Part shown: positions 52,794-61,215 of the stretch, piece by piece
Numbering within the stretch: the stretch's first letter is position 1
Layout of the letters: each line of letters begins with the position of its first letter
Notes under the pieces: model-generated
Told to the model about the DNA's origin: nothing
The model's database searches: none
Seen by the model: only the letters and a program-made list of their open reading frames with translations
Origin: Nocardia asiatica NBRC 100129
GTDB lineage: Bacteria > Actinomycetota > Actinomycetes > Mycobacteriales > Mycobacteriaceae
DNA length: 64,000 nucleotides
NCBI RefSeq assembly: GCF_000308415.1
Contig: NZ_BAFS01000475.1
Coordinates: 33,011 to 97,010, forward strand
Reading direction: 5' to 3'
Position numbers and translations under genes: made by a program

Positions 52794-53164
52794 CGCGTCT
52801 CCTCGATCCGGTCGAACTCGCAGGCCGCCGCGAGGCGGTCGCTCAGATGACGGCGGACGTCCTCCAGCCGTGCCAGATAGGAATCGACCTCGGCCAGCTT
52901 GCGCCGCAACGTGGACACCGAGTCGGGGCAGACGTCACCGGAGCCGTTGCCCGCCCGCAGACAGCTGACGAACGGGCGGATGTCGTCGAGGTCGAAGCCC
53001 GCGTCGAGCAGTTCGCGGATCTGCGCCACGATCGCCACTTCCGCGTCGTCGTAGGAGCGATACCCGTTGGCTCTCCGGTGCGGCCGCACCAAGCCGTGCT
53101 CCTCGTAGTACCGCAGTGCGCGGGCGCTGGTGCCGGCCCGTTGCGCCAATTCGCCGATGCGCAT
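52790..53164 (-). CDS. MerR-family transcriptional regulator
   Basis: A 124-aa protein. The winged HTH is MRIGELAQRAGTSARALRYYEEHGLVRPHRRANGYRSY. The dimer helix follows, with Cys in SCLRAGNGSGDVCPD that could sense a thiol-reactive or redox signal. It precedes and overlaps the LLM oxidoreductase and is divergent from the acyl-CoA dehydrogenase across a dyad at 53196-53215. Confidence 0.9.
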   Translation of the reverse strand: MRIGELAQRAGTSARALRYYEEHGLVRPHRRANGYRSYDDAEVAIVAQIRELLDAGFDLDDIRPFVSCLRAGNGSGDVCPDSVSTLRRKLAEVDSYLARLEDVRRHLSDRLAAACEFDRIEETR

Positions 53165-53195
53165 CCGTCCTCCTCGGTGTCACCGCCACGCTAAA

Positions 53196-53215
53196 CCTTC
53201 TCGTCGATGTCAAGG
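53196..53215. promoter_or_regulatory. Candidate MerR operator
   Basis: CCTT (53196-53199) and AAGG (53212-53215) bound a 20-bp element with a minus-strand TTGACA (complement of 53208-53213) inside. A MerR site within its own promoter is the usual arrangement. I could not place a clear -10 at the classic 19-bp spacing. Confidence 0.4.
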
Positions 53216-53302
53216 CAAGTCGCCGCGGGCACTGCGTACTCTCGGAACGCAAAATCCATCCGGCGGTCGCACCGCCGATTCGCCCCGACCAGAAAGTATT
53301 TC

Positions 53303-54430
53303 GTGACGAACGCGCATTTCTTTCTTCCGGTCCGCGACAGCGAGCGGGAACTGCTCGACCGGGTAGCCGACCTGGCGGCCGGATTCGCCGCCGTGGCAGC
53401 CGAGTACGACGAGCGCGCCGAACTCGCCGTCGAGCATCTGGACGCGTTGCACGGCGCGGGGGTGAACCAGGCGGTCCTGCCGGAGCCCGTCGGCGGCACG
53501 GGCCTGAGCTACCTGGGACTCGGGCGCCTGGTCCGCATCCTCGCCAAGGCCGATCCGTCCACCGCGACGATCTGGACGATGCACGCCGGGGCCGGTGTGG
53601 CGCTGGCGGAATTCACCGCCGAGACATCGGGATCGTTCTTCGCGGACGAATTCCGCGCGGGCAGGCGCTTCGCGAACGCGCTGTCCGAACCGGCCAGCGG
53701 CAACCGCTTCCTGCAGCCGCAGCAGGTCGCCGCGCCGATCGAGGGCGGTTGGTCGCTCAGCGGCGCGAAGCGGTTCGTGTCCGGTAGCGAGATCGCCGAC
53801 TATCTGCTGGTCAACGCGCTCGTGGCGGGCGAGCCCGCCTTCTTCGGCGTGGTACCCGACGACACGGTGTCGATCATTCCGATCTGGGACACGCTCGGCC
53901 TGCGCGCGACGCGCAGTCAGCTGCTGGCGTTCGACGACACCGTGCTGCGCGCCGAATACCGCGGTCGCGCGCCGCGTCCGGGCGATTTCGCGGTGATCCC
54001 GGCCGGTCTGCCCGCGATCTCGCTCGGGATCGCCGACGCGGCGCTGGACGCGCTGGTGGAGCACGCACGGGCGAGGGAGATTCTCGGCAAGCCCTTGGCG
54101 CACCAGCAATGGGTGCAGTACGAGGTCGCGGATGCCCAGACCAGGCTCGCGGCGGCGCACACGCTCTACGAGCAGGCGCTGTGGCAGGCCGACAACGGGA
54201 TCGCGCTGTTCTTCGACAATCTCTCCCGGGCGAAGTATCTGGCGAACAAGGTGGCGGTCGAGGTGGCGCAGCTCGGCGTCCGGATCGGCGGCGCGTCGGG
54301 GTATCTCAAGCGGTCGCCGATCCAGCGTCATCTGCGCGATGCCCAGGCCGGGCAGCTCATGGCGTACTCGACCGAGGTGATCGCCGGTGTGATCGGCCGG
54401 GGAGTGCTGGGCGTGCCGGAGCAAGCGTGA
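53303..54430 (+). CDS. Acyl-CoA dehydrogenase family protein
   Basis: A 375-aa flavoprotein. N-terminal helical part, then LSGAKRFVSGSEIADYLLVNAL (beta domain) and WDTLGLRATRSQLLAFDD. The C-terminal helices include AISLGIADAALDALVEHA and GASGYLKRSPIQRHLRDAQAGQLMAYSTEV. GTG 53303 was chosen; the upstream extension to 53207 is Arg-rich and overlaps the divergent promoter. It resembles the dibenzothiophene/alkylamine monooxygenase-like branch as well as true dehydrogenases. Divergent MerR control suggests an inducible catabolic or detoxification role (inference). Confidence 0.83.
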   Translation: MTNAHFFLPVRDSERELLDRVADLAAGFAAVAAEYDERAELAVEHLDALHGAGVNQAVLPEPVGGTGLSYLGLGRLVRILAKADPSTATIWTMHAGAGVALAEFTAETSGSFFADEFRAGRRFANALSEPASGNRFLQPQQVAAPIEGGWSLSGAKRFVSGSEIADYLLVNALVAGEPAFFGVVPDDTVSIIPIWDTLGLRATRSQLLAFDDTVLRAEYRGRAPRPGDFAVIPAGLPAISLGIADAALDALVEHARAREILGKPLAHQQWVQYEVADAQTRLAAAHTLYEQALWQADNGIALFFDNLSRAKYLANKVAVEVAQLGVRIGGASGYLKRSPIQRHLRDAQAGQLMAYSTEVIAGVIGRGVLGVPEQA

Positions 54431-54526
54431 ACCGTCGGTGCGGAGTGCGGCGCCCGACGAGAATTCCGACATAGCGCGCGAACCGGCCATGACATGTTCA
54501 CTCGTTGCCGCTACACTCCGCGCCTT

Positions 54527-56779
54527 GTGAGTACAGCCGCGGTATCCGGACCCCGAAAAGAGCGTTACATCTGGGGCGCGGCGACCATCCTCGGAGTCAT
54601 CGCCGGATTCGTGTCGGTGCTGTTGGCCGACGCCAGGCACTACTACACCGACGACACCGAGGCGCAGTACGCCCCGATGTGGGTGATGCTCGGAGAGTTG
54701 TTGCGCGACGGCCGGTTCCCGGCGCTGGTGCCGCACGAATGGATGGCGGGCAACTACACGCTGGAAGAGGCGGCGCTGTTCAATCCGCCGCAGCTGCTCG
54801 TCTATCTCCTGGCGCCGTCGATGGACGATCTGTCCGTCTACGCGACGGCGGTCAAGCTCGTCTTCTCGATCATCGCCGCGCTCGGCGTGTTCCGCATCTG
54901 CCTGGCCTACGGCGCTCGTCCCCGGTGGGCGGCGGTCGCGGGTATCGCGTTCCCGCTCAGCGGCTGGTTCCTGTTCTTCGACCAGGCCAGCTGGTTCACA
55001 CCGCACGTGGCGACCGCGTGGATGGTGCACGCCTGGGCGTCGGCGGTGCAGTACGCCCGCGGCCGCAGCGGACCGCTGCCGGTCTTCGTCTTCCTGTATC
55101 TGACGCTCACGGTCCAGTACGCCTTCCCCGCCGTGCAGTCGGCGCTGATCATCCTCGCCGTCGCGGCCGGCGAGGTCGTGTACCAGCGCCGATGGGCGCC
55201 GGCGGTACGGCTGTGCCTCGCGGCGGGGTGCGCGGCGCTCACCGCGGCGATCGCGAATCTGTCCGGCATCCTGTCCTCGCAGGTGACCTGGCGCGGCAGC
55301 GTGCAGATCCACAACGACCCGTTCCTGACGGTGCCGTGGTCGGAGTCGCTGAACGCGAGCCTGCCGAGCACGACCCCCGCGTTCACCGCCTGGTGGGGGC
55401 ACGTCCAGCCGCTGCCGATGGTCTACATCGCCTGGTTCCTCATCCCGGCGCTCGCGTTCGTCGACTGGCGCGCCGCGCGCACCGCCGCGCGCGAATTCAG
55501 CGGCCTGATCTTCTTCGCGGTGACGGTGCTGATGTGGACGGCCGGGCCCGGGGCCATCGGTCCGCTGCGCTGGCCCGCGCGGGTGTTGCCGATGCTCGCC
55601 ATCGTGCTGCTCGTGCTGGTCTGCGTCGCGCTGAGCCGCTACGGCGTGTTCGCCGCCTCGCGCCGCCGCGCCACGGCCGCCGCCGTGCTGATTGGGCTGT
55701 TGTTCGTACGGTCGGTCTCGGCCGCCCCCGAGCTGGTGTTGCGGCATGTGGCGGGAGCGCTCGCGGTGGGCGCGCTCGGCGCCGCCGCCGTATGGCTGGC
55801 CCGCCACCGGGGCGCCGTCGCCGCGTGCGCGATGGCCGTCCTGGCCATGTTCCCCATCGCGTATGCCCAGGTGGCCGGGGCGCCCATGACGCCGATGTCC
55901 TACGAGTTCCCGGAGCGGCGCTCGGCGATGCGCGCGGCCTTCCCCGATTTCGACGGCCTGACCCTGCAATTGGCCGACCGCGCCGCCGTGCGCCCCGAGG
56001 ACCGCAACATCGCGGGCGCGTACGGATCGCTGGCCATCGGCAACTACGCCAAGGCGCTCGGCCTCGACTACGTCAACGCCTATACGCCGATCGGGCACGC
56101 CGCCTTCGCCGGCATGCTGTGCATGGCATGGGACGGCAGCACCTGCCCCGACGCGTACCGCCGCGCTTTCGCGACCGAACCCGTCACCGGCGCGCGGATC
56201 GTCGACCTGATGAAGGTCGACCGGGTGGTCCTGCATCGCACCCAGTACCCGGATGCCCGCGACCGTCCCGCGCCCGGGGGCTGGCGGTGGGCGGACTATC
56301 CGGGACACGAGCGCCACATCTGGGTGCTGGAACGCGCAGATGGGCTCGTGTCCACCCGCGACGGGGCGATCGCGCACACCGTTGGAGTGACCGCCGAATC
56401 GAGGAGTTCGCTCGACGACATCACCACCCGCGCCGTGGTCAGCTCGTCCAGCGGCGGGCGCGTCGTGTTCGCCCGGCTCGCCTGGCCCGGGCACCGGGTG
56501 ACGCTGAACGGCCGCGAGCTGGCGGCAGGCACGATCGGCGGCGTCTTCCTCGCCGTGGACATCCCGGCGGGCACCGACAAGGCGGACCTGCTGGTGGACT
56601 GGCGCGCACCCGGCAGCGAGATCGGGATCGGGACCGCCGCGGCCGGACTCATCGGAGTCGGCCTGTTGCAGTGGACATATCACCGGACGCGGCGGCGTGC
56701 GACCGACGAACCGTCCGAACCGTCCGAACCTCAGCAGCCCGTGGCGGCCCAGCCGGAACTGGCGACCGTGCGGGCGTGA
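54527..56779 (+). CDS. Polytopic membrane protein, YfhO/GT-C glycosyltransferase-like
   Basis: A 750-aa protein with about 11 membrane helices in the first 470 residues. An extracytoplasmic domain of about 200 residues follows, then a final membrane segment (AAGLIGVGLLQW) and an acidic Pro/Glu tail. The acidic YYTDDTEAQYAPMW loop after TM1 is where GT-C enzymes carry their catalytic acidic residues. The SWPGHRVTLNG-like ARLAWPGHRVTLNGREL motif near the C-terminus is common in YfhO-like proteins. It probably uses polyprenyl-phosphate sugars. GTG 54527 is preferred; ATG 54494 is in frame. Confidence 0.72.
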   Translation: MSTAAVSGPRKERYIWGAATILGVIAGFVSVLLADARHYYTDDTEAQYAPMWVMLGELLRDGRFPALVPHEWMAGNYTLEEAALFNPPQLLVYLLAPSMDDLSVYATAVKLVFSIIAALGVFRICLAYGARPRWAAVAGIAFPLSGWFLFFDQASWFTPHVATAWMVHAWASAVQYARGRSGPLPVFVFLYLTLTVQYAFPAVQSALIILAVAAGEVVYQRRWAPAVRLCLAAGCAALTAAIANLSGILSSQVTWRGSVQIHNDPFLTVPWSESLNASLPSTTPAFTAWWGHVQPLPMVYIAWFLIPALAFVDWRAARTAAREFSGLIFFAVTVLMWTAGPGAIGPLRWPARVLPMLAIVLLVLVCVALSRYGVFAASRRRATAAAVLIGLLFVRSVSAAPELVLRHVAGALAVGALGAAAVWLARHRGAVAACAMAVLAMFPIAYAQVAGAPMTPMSYEFPERRSAMRAAFPDFDGLTLQLADRAAVRPEDRNIAGAYGSLAIGNYAKALGLDYVNAYTPIGHAAFAGMLCMAWDGSTCPDAYRRAFATEPVTGARIVDLMKVDRVVLHRTQYPDARDRPAPGGWRWADYPGHERHIWVLERADGLVSTRDGAIAHTVGVTAESRSSLDDITTRAVVSSSSGGRVVFARLAWPGHRVTLNGRELAAGTIGGVFLAVDIPAGTDKADLLVDWRAPGSEIGIGTAAAGLIGVGLLQWTYHRTRRRATDEPSEPSEPQQPVAAQPELATVRA

Positions 56780-56790
56780 GCTCCGCGGAT

Positions 56791-57651
56791 TCAGCGCGTG
56801 TGCGGCTCCGGCGTGGGGTGGTGCTCGAGCAGGAACGCCGACATCGCCTCGGCGACCGCGGCGGGCTGGTCGAGCATGGAAAGAACGTAGGCGTCATCGA
56901 TTTCGACCAGCCGGGCCCTGGGAATCAGTTCGGCGAGCCTGCGGCCGTGCTCACGCGGCATCACCTTGCCCGCCGACGACCACAGGATCAGCGCGTCACC
57001 CTGGAACTCGCGCAGCGCCTCGGTGTTCGCGATCAGTTCCGGCTTGCGGAAGCCGGACTTGGTGTAGGCGAGCAGGTCCCGCCGGATACGGGCATCCCGC
57101 AGTCCCGGCTCGGTCCAGCCGTGCACCAGCGCGTCGGGCAGCGGGCGCCGCGCCATCCAGCCGAACAGCAGCGGCGAGCGGCGCAGCCACCGAACGCGTA
57201 ACTGCCGCAGCGCCAGCGAGATTCCGCCGGGGAGATAGGTGGCGACGGTGGCCATCTTGCCCGGCAGGCCGGGCGGGAAATTGTCGAACGCCTCGCACGG
57301 CAGCACGATCAGCCTGCCGACGCGTTCGTCCAGTCCGTAGGCGGTGAGGAACAGCGCGCCGCCCCAATCGCTGTGCACCAGTGTCACCTCGCGCAGGTCC
57401 AGTGCGGTCAGGAAGTCCGCGACCAGCTGATTCAGGCCGCGCATGCTCAAGTCGACGCCGGGGCGCAGCGGTAGGGGATGTGCGCCGAGCGGCAGGTCCG
57501 GCAGCAGGTACCGGAAGCCGGCGGGAAGGGCGTCGAGTACCTCGTTCCATTGCGTGTGGTTCATCAGCAGGCCGTGCAACAGGACGACCGGGGGTCCTTC
57601 GCCGCGCTCGGCGTAGTGCACCCGGCCCGCGGGGAGTTCGACTACAGGCAT
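56791..57651 (-). CDS. Alpha/beta hydrolase, haloalkane dehalogenase/epoxide hydrolase-like, missing catalytic His
   Basis: A 286-aa alpha/beta hydrolase. The oxyanion HGLLMNHTQWN and the nucleophile elbow VHSDWGGAL (Asp, not Ser) place it with dehalogenases and epoxide hydrolases. The C-terminal segment that normally carries the catalytic His reads EIDDAYVLSMLDQP, with Val at the His position. Either another residue substitutes or the enzyme is inactive in the classic sense. ATG 57651 was chosen because GGAGG lies 5 nt upstream; ATG 57663 is part of that site. It is divergent from a TetR gene. Confidence 0.8.
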   Translation of the reverse strand: MPVVELPAGRVHYAERGEGPPVVLLHGLLMNHTQWNEVLDALPAGFRYLLPDLPLGAHPLPLRPGVDLSMRGLNQLVADFLTALDLREVTLVHSDWGGALFLTAYGLDERVGRLIVLPCEAFDNFPPGLPGKMATVATYLPGGISLALRQLRVRWLRRSPLLFGWMARRPLPDALVHGWTEPGLRDARIRRDLLAYTKSGFRKPELIANTEALREFQGDALILWSSAGKVMPREHGRRLAELIPRARLVEIDDAYVLSMLDQPAAVAEAMSAFLLEHHPTPEPHTR

Positions 57652-57665
57652 GTCCGCCTCCATTC

Positions 57666-57694
57666 GAGCGATCGCTCTAGAGTATTTGCTCTAG
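57666..57694. promoter_or_regulatory. TetR operator candidates between divergent genes
   Basis: GAGCGATCGCTC (57666-57677) is a perfect 12-bp palindrome. CTAGAG-N6-CTCTAG (57677-57694) is a second perfect inverted repeat directly next to it. Both fill the short gap between the hydrolase and the TetR gene. Confidence 0.6.
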
Positions 57695-57700
57695 TCTGGG

Positions 57701-58300
57701 ATGGTGACCGAGAGAATGTCAACCAGCACCCGGGAACGTCTCGTCACCGCGATGGCCGAATTGATGCGCACGCAGGGCTACGCGGGAACGAGCGTGAAGC
57801 AGATCACCGTGGCCGCCCGCGCGCCGATGGGCTCGCTCTACCACCACTTCCCCGAAGGCAAACCGCAGATCGCCGCCGCGGCGCTGCGCACATCCGGAGC
57901 CGCCTACATCCAGTTGCTGCCCCTGCTCCTCGATCCGCACGACGACCTGCGCGAAGCGGTCCCCGCCGCGTTCGCGGCCGCCGCCGAGCAGATCGAACAG
58001 ACCGGCTGGCTCAACATGTGCCCGGTGGGCACCGTCGCGGGTGAGGTCGCCGACAGCGAACCCGTGCTGCGCGAAGTCGCGGCCGAGGTCATCACGGCCT
58101 GGATCGAAGAGGGTACCGGCTATTTCGTCCGCCGCGGCCTGCCCGCTGCGCGGGCCCGCGAACTCATCCTCGCCGTCCTCGCCGCTCTGGAGGGCGCTTT
58201 CGTCCTCAGTCGCACCCTCCGTTCGACCGAACCTTTGCTCGCGGCAGGCCGGTCGCTGCGGGCCCGCATCGAGGAAGTACTGGCCGGAGTTCGCGGATAG
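57701..58300 (+). CDS. TetR-family transcriptional regulator
   Basis: A 199-aa protein. The HTH is in GTSVKQITVAARAPMGSLYHHFPEGKPQIAA, characteristic of the YxdF/LmrA-like TetR branch, and the C-terminal helical domain includes GWLNMCPVGTVAGEVADSEP. ATG 57701 sits 7 nt after an inverted repeat, consistent with a leaderless autoregulated transcript; ATG 57716 is an alternative. The divergent hydrolase is the probable target. Confidence 0.9.
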   Translation: MVTERMSTSTRERLVTAMAELMRTQGYAGTSVKQITVAARAPMGSLYHHFPEGKPQIAAAALRTSGAAYIQLLPLLLDPHDDLREAVPAAFAAAAEQIEQTGWLNMCPVGTVAGEVADSEPVLREVAAEVITAWIEEGTGYFVRRGLPAARARELILAVLAALEGAFVLSRTLRSTEPLLAAGRSLRARIEEVLAGVRG

Positions 58301-58303
58301 TGG

Positions 58304-58840
58304 TCACTCGGCGAGTGAACGTCCGCTCGTCCGCAGTGTTTCGCGCAGGATGCGAACGGCTTTCGGGCCGACGCCGTGCATCGCGAGCAGTCGCGCCTCG
58401 GTGCATTCGGCGACCTGCGCGAGAGTGGTGATGCCGACGGCCGCCAGCGCCCGCCGCGCGGGATTCCCGATGGCCGCGGGCAAGTCGCCCACTGCGACGT
58501 CCGCGGTTTCCGCCGCGATCATCGGTGCCGCGAGCCGTTTCGGCGCGCGCGAAAGCCAGGCGCGGCGCACCCAGTGGTTGAGCTGCTGGCCGTTGATGTC
58601 GGAGAGCGGGATACCGACGCCGATCGACGTCGCGCCGCGCGTCAGCCGCTCCGCACCGGGATGCGCCGCGAGTACCTCCCGCGCGTCCGCGTCGGACAGG
58701 TACAGCCGCACGTGCCGGTCCTCCAGCGCCGCGAACTGCCTGTCGCGCACGGCGAACGAGACGACGCCGGGGCTGGTTCGCTGTTCGACGGCCTCGGGCA
58801 GCGAGAGCGCGGTCTTGCGTAGCTGGGCGCGGGTTGTCAT
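58304..58840 (-). CDS. MmcQ/YjbR-like domain fused to a helix-hairpin-helix domain
   Basis: A 178-aa protein. Residues about 1-110 match the MmcQ/YjbR (DUF419-like) DNA-binding fold (LSLPEAVEQRTSPGVVSFAVRDRQFAALE; LNHWVRRAWLSRAPKRLA). Residues about 120-175 form a helix-hairpin-helix (IGNPARRALAAVGITTLAQVAECTEARLLAMHGVGPKAVRIL) like that of the RNA polymerase alpha C-terminus or DNA-repair proteins. DNA binding is likely; function unknown. It converges on the TetR gene (3 bp between stops). Confidence 0.78.
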   Translation of the reverse strand: MTTRAQLRKTALSLPEAVEQRTSPGVVSFAVRDRQFAALEDRHVRLYLSDADAREVLAAHPGAERLTRGATSIGVGIPLSDINGQQLNHWVRRAWLSRAPKRLAAPMIAAETADVAVGDLPAAIGNPARRALAAVGITTLAQVAECTEARLLAMHGVGPKAVRILRETLRTSGRSLAE

Positions 58841-58937
58841 GGGCTCACTCTGGCACGTTCCGACCTGGTGACCCGATCGCGCTCCGGATGATGATCGGCC
58901 GTTCCCGGGCGAACTGCCCCCGCGCCCGGCCTCGTGC

Positions 58938-59621
58938 TCAGTGCTTGCCGAGCGCCTCGGTGCGGATCAGTTCGAGCAGACCGGGGTTGTCCGACGTCGT
59001 GACGACGCTGACGGTCTGGCGTATGTGGCCGCCGTCCTCGGCGAGTCGTAGCAGGCAGGCGGCCAGGTCCGCGCGGGAGGTGAAACGGCCTTCGACCACG
59101 GTGTAATCGGTGACCGTGGAGGAGGTGTAGAGGCCGCTGGGGCGCACTATCGTCCAGTCGAGTTCGGTCGTGGTGAGCAGTGATTCCATAGCGCGCATGT
59201 CGTCGTACAACGTTTTACCCATCACTCGGGTGAGGTACGGCTGAAGGACTCGGTTGAACAGGAAGCCCGCGTCCGCGTACGGCCGGGGGTCCACGGCACT
59301 CGACGACACGACCGCGAGACGGCGTATGTCGTACCGGCGCATCGCGGCCACGATATTGGCCGTGCCGGCCGAGTACGTCGTGATCGGGTGCTTGCTGTAG
59401 GGGACGCCCAAGGTGGACAACACCGCGTCGCCGCCCGCGACCGCCGCCTCCACCGAGGGAAGGGAGAAGACGTCGCCCTCGAGCGTGGTCAATCGATCGT
59501 GCGCCAGCGGGAATTCCGCCGGCCTGCGGGTGACGGCGACCACGTCGTGGCCTGCGGTCAGAGCGTGCGAGGTGAGCAGGCGACCGGTGGGGCCGTTTGC
59601 TCCAAAAATTATGAGACGCAT
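58938..59621 (-). CDS. NAD(P)-binding NmrA/SDR-a5-like protein
   Basis: A 227-aa Rossmann protein: MRLIIFGANGPTGRLLTSHAL at the start (GxxGxxG), GDVFSLPSVEAAVAGGDAVLSTLG, and LDWTIVRPSGL in the C-terminal half. These features are those of NAD(P)H-binding quinone-oxidoreductase-like or NmrA-type redox sensors. ATG 59621 has GAAGGA upstream. It is the last of a three-gene minus-strand set with the cupin and another NmrA-like gene. Confidence 0.83.
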   Translation of the reverse strand: MRLIIFGANGPTGRLLTSHALTAGHDVVAVTRRPAEFPLAHDRLTTLEGDVFSLPSVEAAVAGGDAVLSTLGVPYSKHPITTYSAGTANIVAAMRRYDIRRLAVVSSSAVDPRPYADAGFLFNRVLQPYLTRVMGKTLYDDMRAMESLLTTTELDWTIVRPSGLYTSSTVTDYTVVEGRFTSRADLAACLLRLAEDGGHIRQTVSVVTTSDNPGLLELIRTEALGKH

Positions 59622-59640
59622 GGGAATTCCTTCGGGTTCG

Positions 59641-60120
59641 TCAATGCGGGGTGGGGCCGAGAATGTCGACACCGTGCCGGGCAGCCGCGGTGACGAGCAG
59701 CGCGAAGTCGGGCGGCCCGGGCGGCGCCGGAGGCAGGGTGAGCGTTTCGGCCGGTGTGCCGGTGGCGGTGAACCATCGCTCGAATCCGCCGGGGGTGATC
59801 ACCGTGAGGAACTGGCATACCTGCGACTCCACGCGATAGGCGTGCGGTACTCCGCGAGGAGCGAACAAGGTGGTGCCGGCCGGAAGGCGGAACCAGCGCC
59901 CGGCGATATGGACGGACAGTTCGCCGTTCAGGACGACGAAGACCTCGTCTTCGTTTTCGTGGCGGTGCAATGGAGCGGCAGTCCCGAGACGGCAGGTGTG
60001 CCTGGTGACGGCGAGGGCACCGCCGGTTTGTTCGGCCGTGGCATCGAATTCGATCAGGGACCCGAGGTGCCGGATCGCGCGGTGGGCATTGTCGCCGGAG
60101 CGAACGGGGGACCAGGTCAT
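59641..60120 (-). CDS. Cupin-domain protein
   Basis: A 159-aa single cupin. Motif 1 is PLHRHENEDEVFVVLNGELSVHIAG (HxH...E) and motif 2 is FAPRGVPHAYRV. These give a metal site of two His, Glu and His. The ATG at 60120 overlaps the stop of the upstream NmrA-like gene (ATGA). It could be a dioxygenase or a ligand binder. Confidence 0.85.
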   Translation of the reverse strand: MTWSPVRSGDNAHRAIRHLGSLIEFDATAEQTGGALAVTRHTCRLGTAAPLHRHENEDEVFVVLNGELSVHIAGRWFRLPAGTTLFAPRGVPHAYRVESQVCQFLTVITPGGFERWFTATGTPAETLTLPPAPPGPPDFALLVTAAARHGVDILGPTPH

Positions 60121-60950
60121 GACCATGCCGCCCGGTGATCGGTGACCCAGGCCGGGTAGGGGCGCGGCGGACGCCCGAGGATCGCGGCCACCTCGCCGGT
60201 GACCACGGGCGTCCGTTCCAGTTCGCGGGCGTAGCGTTCCAGGAGAGCGTGCGCGAACCCTTCGCCGAGACCGTGCTCGATCATTCCGCGAGCGGCGGTG
60301 GGGGCCGGAATCTCCTGGTAGCGCAAGGGTCTGCCGAGCGTCTCGCCGATCGCCGCGACCATGCGCTCCAGGGACACCGCCTCCGGACCTGTGATCGGAA
60401 TACGTCGGCCGAGCAAGGTCGCATCCGACATGGCGTGCGCGAGGACCTCCGCGACGTCGCGTTCGTGGATGACCGCTTCGGCGAAGGACGCGTAGGGGCC
60501 GTAGACGACGTCGCCCCGGGCGATCTGGTCGCGCCACATCGCGAGACTGTTCATGGCGAACGAACTCGGGCGGATGCTCACCCACGGCAGTCCGCTGGCG
60601 ATCACGGCGCGTTCGACCTCGGTGTTGCGGTCGCCGTTGCAGCGCGAGGGTTGCTGCGCGAATTCGTCGTCGGCATTGATCGCCGACATGACGACCACCC
60701 GTTCGACACCGCGGGCAGCCGCGAGGTCGAGCAGTTCGCCGACGTTGTCCTTGGCGGCTCGCGGGTGGACGAACAGGCATTCCACTCCCGTCATGGCGAC
60801 CTCGGCCTGCTCGGGCGCCACCACCTCCACGCTGTCGGGGAGCCCGTCGCCGGATCGGCGGGACAGCGCTCGGACGGGCCGCCCCTCGGCGACCAATGCG
60901 TGCACGAGTGGGCGGCCGACGGTTCCTGTCGCGCCGGTGACCAGGTACAT
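60117..60950 (-). CDS. NmrA-like NAD(P)-binding protein
   Basis: A 277-aa protein. MYLVTGATGTVGRPLVHALVAEGRPVRALSRR is the nucleotide-binding start. PWVSIRPSSFAMNSLAMW and PITGPEAVSLERMVAAIGETLGRPLRYQEIP are typical of NmrA/isoflavone-reductase-like proteins. No YxxxK is evident, as usual in this family. It is the first gene of the minus-strand set. Its promoter region carries sequences matching the operator of the divergent MarR gene. Confidence 0.87.
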   Translation of the reverse strand: MYLVTGATGTVGRPLVHALVAEGRPVRALSRRSGDGLPDSVEVVAPEQAEVAMTGVECLFVHPRAAKDNVGELLDLAAARGVERVVVMSAINADDEFAQQPSRCNGDRNTEVERAVIASGLPWVSIRPSSFAMNSLAMWRDQIARGDVVYGPYASFAEAVIHERDVAEVLAHAMSDATLLGRRIPITGPEAVSLERMVAAIGETLGRPLRYQEIPAPTAARGMIEHGLGEGFAHALLERYARELERTPVVTGEVAAILGRPPRPYPAWVTDHRAAWS

Positions 60951-60975
60951 GACAACTCCTTCTTGATCCAGATAT

Positions 60976-60988
60976 TACGAAACTCATA
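60976..60988. promoter_or_regulatory. MarR-type operator near the NmrA-cupin promoter
   Basis: TACGA-AAC-TCATA is an imperfect copy of the TATGAAACTCATA repeat found at 61181. A third half copy (GTTTCATA, 61007-61014) lies nearby. Confidence 0.5.
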
Positions 60989-61180
60989 TTACATAGTTTG
61001 AAGGTCGTTTCATATGACTTTCGTAACACCTGGATGCGCGCCGCTCCGGAGGTCTTGACCGGCTGACTGTCCTTCTTCGCTCGCCGCTGATCCATGAGCC
61101 GAGATCTCCGGGCTATGGCACGACGGGATGATCGGCCCCGGCGGCGCGTCCGGGAAGCCCGGGAATCGGGCGACGTATGA

Positions 61181-61193
61181 TATGAAACTCATA
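61181..61193. promoter_or_regulatory. MarR operator before the MarR gene
   Basis: TATGA-AAC-TCATA, an exact inverted repeat, lies 22 bp before the GTG start at 61216, over the expected promoter. Confidence 0.6.
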
Positions 61194-61215
61194 CAAAGGC
61201 GGGAGGGATCACAAC

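Noticed and set aside
53210..56683. 1157-codon open frame on the minus strand
   Set aside because: Antisense to the acyl-CoA dehydrogenase and the membrane glycosyltransferase-like gene; no domain is visible and composition is shadow-like.
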